NCBI GenBank assembly: GCA_003248935.1
Contig: QFQF01000001.1
Span: 372,001-436,000 of the forward strand
DNA from: Sphingobium sp.
GTDB taxonomy: Bacteria > Pseudomonadota > Alphaproteobacteria > Sphingomonadales > Sphingomonadaceae
DNA: 64,000 bases
Reading direction: 5' to 3'
The position numbers and the translations under genes are program-made. Below are positions 60,392-64,000 of this stretch, piece after piece. Numbering within the stretch: the first letter of the stretch is position 1; each line of letters begins with the position of its first letter. The notes below the pieces were generated by a model, which did no database searches, was not told where the DNA came from, and saw only the letters and a program-made list of their open reading frames with translations.

Positions 60392-61554
60392 GTTCCGACC
60401 ACGAACCGGCCGCAGGCGCGATGCATGATCCGGCACCGGTGATCACGCTCCGCATGGCCGCATGGTCGGCCGAACAGCTCGACACCCTGTCGCTGACGCC
60501 GGACCATACCGCGCCGCTGATCGCGGAGGCGGATTTCGCTCCGGTCAGCGACGATATCTGCGTGTGGGACGCATGGCCCATCCTCAACCGGGACGGCACC
60601 CGTCCCGGCGGCGACCTCTGGATGGCGCTCGCCTCCCCCTGGTTCACCGATCCGGAGGAACGCCACGGCCACGCGCGCATCCACCTGATGGAACGGACGG
60701 CGGACGGCTGGCACACCTTCGGCCCGGCCATGCCCGACGGCTTTTCGCCCGGCAGCCGCGAATGGTCGGGCTCGGCCATCCTGCATGAGGATTGCGAGAC
60801 GCTGACCCTCTATTTCACCGCCGCCGGCCGCCGGGGAGAGACCGCCCTCTCCTACGAACAGCGGCTGTTCGAGGCGACGGCGACATTGCGCGCTGGTGCG
60901 GACGGATGGCGGCTCACCGGCTGGCGCGACCTGATGGAATCGATCCGGTTCGATCCCGCATGGTACATGTCGCCGCAGGCAGGCCCGGCGACGATCGGCA
61001 AGATCAAGGCGTTCCGTGATCCCGGCTATTTCCTCGATGCCGCGTCGGGACGGCAGTTCCTGTTCTTCACCGGATCGCTGGCGGACAGCACCTCCCCCTT
61101 CAACGGCGCGATCGGCCTTGCCCACGCGTCGCCGCTCGCGCCGCGCGACTGGCGGATACTGCCGCCGCTGATCAGCGCGGACCGCCTGAACAACGAGCTG
61201 GAGCGGCCGCATGTCGTCGTCCACGACGGGCTCTATTATCTGTTCTGGTCGACCCAGTCGCACATCTTCGATCCCGACGGTCCGGTCGGTCCCACCGGCC
61301 TCTACGGCATGGTTTCCAGCGACCTTCTGGGCGACTGGCGGCCGCTCAACGGGTCGGGCCTCGTCATCGCCAACCCGCCCGCCGCCCCGCGTCAGGCCTA
61401 TAGCTGGCTGGTCCTGCCCGACCTTTCGGTCACCAGCTTCGTCGACGACTGGGGCCATGGCGCCGCCCATATGGGCTCGCGCCGCTTCGGCGGCAGCTTC
61501 GCGCCGTTCCTGCGGCTCGCGCTGGATGGCGCGACCACGCGCCTGATCGTATAG
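60388..61554 (+). CDS. Glycoside hydrolase family 68 enzyme (levansucrase/beta-fructofuranosidase type)
   Basis: A 388-residue GH68 protein with no signal peptide. The catalytic set is present: VWDAWP with nucleophile Asp61, EWSGSA, the transition-state stabiliser Asp211 in FRDPGYF, and acid/base Glu272 in ELERPHVV. YLFWSTQSH and the C-terminal LNGSGLVIANPP are family blocks. The enzyme cleaves sucrose and transfers fructose to water or fructan. The start is set at the TTG that overlaps the leader ORF stop; GTG 60379 and ATG 60421 are alternatives. The fructokinase follows after 9 bases. Confidence 0.88.
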   Translation: MSSDHEPAAGAMHDPAPVITLRMAAWSAEQLDTLSLTPDHTAPLIAEADFAPVSDDICVWDAWPILNRDGTRPGGDLWMALASPWFTDPEERHGHARIHLMERTADGWHTFGPAMPDGFSPGSREWSGSAILHEDCETLTLYFTAAGRRGETALSYEQRLFEATATLRAGADGWRLTGWRDLMESIRFDPAWYMSPQAGPATIGKIKAFRDPGYFLDAASGRQFLFFTGSLADSTSPFNGAIGLAHASPLAPRDWRILPPLISADRLNNELERPHVVVHDGLYYLFWSTQSHIFDPDGPVGPTGLYGMVSSDLLGDWRPLNGSGLVIANPPAAPRQAYSWLVLPDLSVTSFVDDWGHGAAHMGSRRFGGSFAPFLRLALDGATTRLIV

Positions 61555-61563
61555 GGCTTGGCC

Positions 61564-62457
61564 ATGACGGACTATTATGGCGGCGTCGAACTGGGCGGCA
61601 CGAAGACGCTGGTACTCCTCGCGGAGGGGGACCGGATCGTCGCGCGCCGCTCGATCCCGACCGGACAGCCGCAGGACACGCTGCATCAGGCAGCGGAACA
61701 ACTGCGCGACTGGAACCGCGCCACGCCATTCACCGCCGTCGGCATCGCCTCGTTCGGCCCGCTCCAGCTGAAGCGGGACGCGCCTGATTTCGGCCGGATG
61801 CTGCCCACGCCGAAGCCGGGCTGGGCCGGCGCCGACATCGCGGGCACCCTGACCGGCGGCCTCGATTGCCCCTGGGCGATCGACACCGACGTGAACGGCG
61901 CCGCGCTCGCCGAATATCGCTGGGGTGCTGGCAAGGGCAGCACCAGCCTCTGCTACATCACCATCGGCACCGGCCTTGGCGGCGGCGTGCTGGCGGGCGG
62001 CGTGCCGGTCCACGGCGCGATGCATCCGGAGGTCGGCCATATCCGCATCCGCCGGGAAGCGGGCGACGGCTTCGCCGGGGCCTGCCCGTTTCACGGCGAC
62101 TGCGTCGAGGGGCTGGTCGCGGGGCCTGCGCTCGCCGCGCGCTTCGGCGCACGGATGGAGGATGTGCGGGACGACGATCCCCGCTGGCGCGACGTCGCCT
62201 CCGACATCGCCGAACTGATCGGCACCCTGCTGCTGACGACCGCGGCGGAACGGATCCTGTTCGGGGGCAGCGTCGCCACGCGACGGCCGTTCCTGCTGCC
62301 GATGGCCCGCGACCGGGCGCTGGAGCGGCTGGCGGGCTACCTCCCCGCCTTCACCCCGGACAGCGCCGCCGACATGGTGCGGCTGGCGGGGCTTGGCGAC
62401 GACGCCGGTCCCTATGGCGCCATCGCCCTGGCTCAGGCTGCCCGCCCGGACATCTGA
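61564..62457 (+). CDS. ROK-family fructokinase
   Basis: A 297-residue sugar kinase starting at MTDYYGGVELGGTKTLVLL (phosphate-binding GGTKT). The sugar site includes GIASFGPL and AIDTDVNGAALAE. The ROK zinc site is HPEVGHIRI...CPFHGDCVEG, and GTGLGGGVLAGG is the second nucleotide segment. The pattern resembles ScrK/fructokinases of this family. It should phosphorylate the fructose released by the GH68 enzyme encoded just upstream. No transporter gene is visible in the window. Confidence 0.88.
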   Translation: MTDYYGGVELGGTKTLVLLAEGDRIVARRSIPTGQPQDTLHQAAEQLRDWNRATPFTAVGIASFGPLQLKRDAPDFGRMLPTPKPGWAGADIAGTLTGGLDCPWAIDTDVNGAALAEYRWGAGKGSTSLCYITIGTGLGGGVLAGGVPVHGAMHPEVGHIRIRREAGDGFAGACPFHGDCVEGLVAGPALAARFGARMEDVRDDDPRWRDVASDIAELIGTLLLTTAAERILFGGSVATRRPFLLPMARDRALERLAGYLPAFTPDSAADMVRLAGLGDDAGPYGAIALAQAARPDI

Positions 62458-62484
62458 GCCGGGCGCCCGAGCCGGACGCTTTCG

Positions 62485-63651
62485 CTACCGGGCGAGGTGC
62501 TTCTCGAAGAACTTCACCATCAACCCATAGGCTTCCCGCGATTCCGGCAGTTCGGAATTGTAGAAGAAGCCGTGGAACATCCCGTCCCAGCCGTAGAATT
62601 CGGTCTCGACCCCGGTCTGCGCCAGCTTGTTGTGCGAATTGAGCGCGGAGCTGAACTCGAACGAGCGCGTGCCGGAGATGAAGAGCGTGGGCGGGAACTT
62701 CGCCATGACCGCGCTCGACGCCAGCGGATAGGCCAGCGGGTCATCCTGCTTCGCCGCGCCGAGATAGCTCGGGCCGCCCGGCGGCGGAACGGCCGGACGC
62801 TCCTTCTCCGCCTTCGGCTCGCGCGGACCGTTGGTCAGCGGACCGGTATAGGCCATGGAATCGCCGGCCGTCATCTTGCCGAGCGAGGCGCAGAACACGC
62901 CGATCGCCGCAGGGTTGGGCAGGTCGTGGGCCTGGAACCAGGCGATCGCCTCCGCCGTCAGCATGCCGCCCGCCGAACAGCCGTACAGGCCGATGCGCGC
63001 GGGCGCATAGTGCTTCAGCAGTTCGCGATAGACCGCCGCGACATCCTCGCTCGCCGCCGGGAACTGGTGCTCGGGGCCCATCCGATAGTCGATCGACACG
63101 ACCTTGATCCGCATCAGCGCGGCGAGCGGTACGGATTCGACCAGCGAAGCGGTGCGCGCACCGGTGCGGAAGCCGCCGCCATGGACGTTGATCAGCAGGC
63201 GGTCACGATTCTCGGGGGCGACGCCGCCGACCGGCGTGACGACATCGGTCACGATGCCGCCGATGCGCTGCTCGGCGATGTCGACCTTGTAGCGCTCCCG
63301 CATCGGCGCCAGGAAACCGAGCATGATCTTGTCCTGAAACGCCCGCTCCGACGCGATGTCGGGCGTCCCGCCCGGGTTCGCGAACGGATGGTCGACGATC
63401 AGGTGACGCAGATATTCCCTGCCCTCCGGACTCATCAGCCCGGACAGCGGCACCTTGACCCCGTCGAGGGGGACGGTGCCGTCGGCCGCTTCGCCGGTCT
63501 TGGCGGCAGCGGCATTCTGGGCCGATGCATTCTGGCCCGATGCATTCTGGGCGGGCGCGGTCTGGGCATATGCCGCCAGAGCCACGCCAAGCGCGGACAG
63601 CATGCCTAGCCCGACCCGTCCGTTACGAAGCCTTCCGATCATCATCATCAT
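62485..63651 (-). CDS. Exported alpha/beta hydrolase (HSL-like esterase) with QNAS-repeat linker
   Basis: A 388-residue protein that starts with four methionines (ATG x4, GGGGAGA upstream) and a signal peptide ending near AYAQ. A short repetitive linker (QNASGQNASAQNA) follows. The esterase fold has NVHGGGFRTG, the elbow GLYGCSAGGM with nucleophilic Ser, a later SGTRSFE region, and MFHGFF with the His. It is the third exported esterase within 7 kb, convergent with the fructokinase gene. Substrate is unknown. Confidence 0.82.
   Translation of the reverse strand: MMMMIGRLRNGRVGLGMLSALGVALAAYAQTAPAQNASGQNASAQNAAAAKTGEAADGTVPLDGVKVPLSGLMSPEGREYLRHLIVDHPFANPGGTPDIASERAFQDKIMLGFLAPMRERYKVDIAEQRIGGIVTDVVTPVGGVAPENRDRLLINVHGGGFRTGARTASLVESVPLAALMRIKVVSIDYRMGPEHQFPAASEDVAAVYRELLKHYAPARIGLYGCSAGGMLTAEAIAWFQAHDLPNPAAIGVFCASLGKMTAGDSMAYTGPLTNGPREPKAEKERPAVPPPGGPSYLGAAKQDDPLAYPLASSAVMAKFPPTLFISGTRSFEFSSALNSHNKLAQTGVETEFYGWDGMFHGFFYNSELPESREAYGLMVKFFEKHLAR
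63512..63556. repeat. 15-base tandem repeat, three copies, in esterase linker
   Basis: GCATTCTGG recurs at 63512, 63527 and 63542 in a 15-base period (the third copy degenerates after the core). It encodes the QNAS-like repeats after the signal peptide. Copy number could vary by slippage without changing the frame. Confidence 0.8.
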
Positions 63652-63690
63652 TCTCCCCGATCCCGCCGGCGCTCATCGCACGCGCCGCGC

Positions 63691-64000
63691 TTATTTCTTC
63701 TTGCCGCCCGCCGTCTTGCTGCCCGCCGCCTCGCTCTCGTCGATCAGGTCGAGCAGGCCCTGCGTGATCGCCGTCTCGGCGCATCCGGGCTTCAGGCGGG
63801 AGGACACGACCTCGAACGTGTTGTAGCCGTAGGCGGCATCGTTCGGGATATAGCCGGACCCCGCCGACCCGTTGGTCAGCGTCGCCATCATCGTGTGCTT
63901 GTACGGCGATTCCCGCGTGAAGCGCTGGCTGATCGTCGTGAACACCTCGGCGTCGACACCGCCGATCACCGTGTCGCCGATCTTCAGCAGGCTGAGGCGA
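63691..64000 (-). CDS. Neutral/alkaline ceramidase-like protein, C-terminal part (cut by window edge)
   Basis: The frame is open to the window end, so the 5' part is missing; about 103 residues are visible. RLSLLKIGDTVIGGVDAEVFTT, YKHTMMATLTNGSAGSGYIP and NDAAYGYNTFEVVSSRLKPGCAETAI (given in parts) resemble the region before the C-terminal domain of neutral/alkaline non-lysosomal ceramidases. The protein ends in a short Lys/Gly tail. Such enzymes hydrolyse ceramides, relevant in sphingomonads, whose outer membrane contains sphingolipids. It is 39 bases upstream of the esterase gene on the same strand. Confidence 0.65.
   Translation of the reverse strand, partial: RLSLLKIGDTVIGGVDAEVFTTISQRFTRESPYKHTMMATLTNGSAGSGYIPNDAAYGYNTFEVVSSRLKPGCAETAITQGLLDLIDESEAAGSKTAGGKKK

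Overview
The window is a stretch of chromosome from a high-GC alphaproteobacterium, most likely Sphingomonadaceae (Sphingomonas sensu lato). The evidence is the compact GC-rich coding, a dnaK promoter of the alphaproteobacterial heat-shock type, tandem TraB/GumN paralogues, a PDZ/two-component/MprF/AcvB envelope module, a GH68 fructan gene with a ROK fructokinase, and a partial ceramidase at the right edge. No phage, plasmid, CRISPR or classical insertion-sequence genes were found. There are two tRNA genes: Arg(ACG) and Gly(CCC).

Layout. 1-8.6 kb: the aroB 3' end, then a minus-strand run radA > cvpA > Fe-S scaffold > K+/H+ antiporter > DUF423, then an EEP-family hydrolase and a patatin/lipoprotein pair. 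8.6-19.3 kb: dnaK-dnaJ, a PCu(A)C copper chaperone, guaB > rsmB-like > TPR, a TIM-barrel protein, DUF427, tRNA-Arg and an HHH-like membrane protein. 19.4-25.9 kb: ppdK, then glyQ > DUF559 nuclease > glyS. 26-34.7 kb: two TraB/GumN proteins, rplY-pth, a TonB receptor behind a Fur-like box, a DUF2490 protein and ychF. 34.8-41.7 kb: DUF485-actP-deoxyinosine glycosylase, a His/Met-rich (copper-like) pair, a phosphodiesterase, a MaoC protein and a LysE exporter. 41.7-50 kb: PDZ-response regulator-histidine kinase, divergent from VirJ-DUF2147-mprF-acvB, a lysyl-phosphatidylglycerol synthesis and hydrolysis module. 50-56.8 kb: cupin, gabD, tRNA-Gly, a CPA2 antiporter and an antitoxin-PIN toxin-flavin halogenase-SDR operon. 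56.9-64 kb: two Tat-type esterases, a LacI regulator, a leader ORF, GH68 fructan enzyme, ROK fructokinase, a third esterase and a partial ceramidase.

The strongest unexplained signal is at 23.3-25.1 kb. A DUF559 (Vsr-like) endonuclease gene lies between the essential genes glyQ and glyS and is bounded by inverted, double-hairpin REP-like units. The same pair of units, with only a 41-bp spacer, is inserted in frame inside glyS itself. The three genes form an overlapping chain (GTGA, then TGATG). The ribosome-binding site of glyS is the last seven bases of a repeat unit and would be closed in that unit's hairpin unless the nuclease ORF is translated. This looks like a small repeat-plus-nuclease element that has tied expression of an essential gene to its own translation. 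That interpretation is inference.
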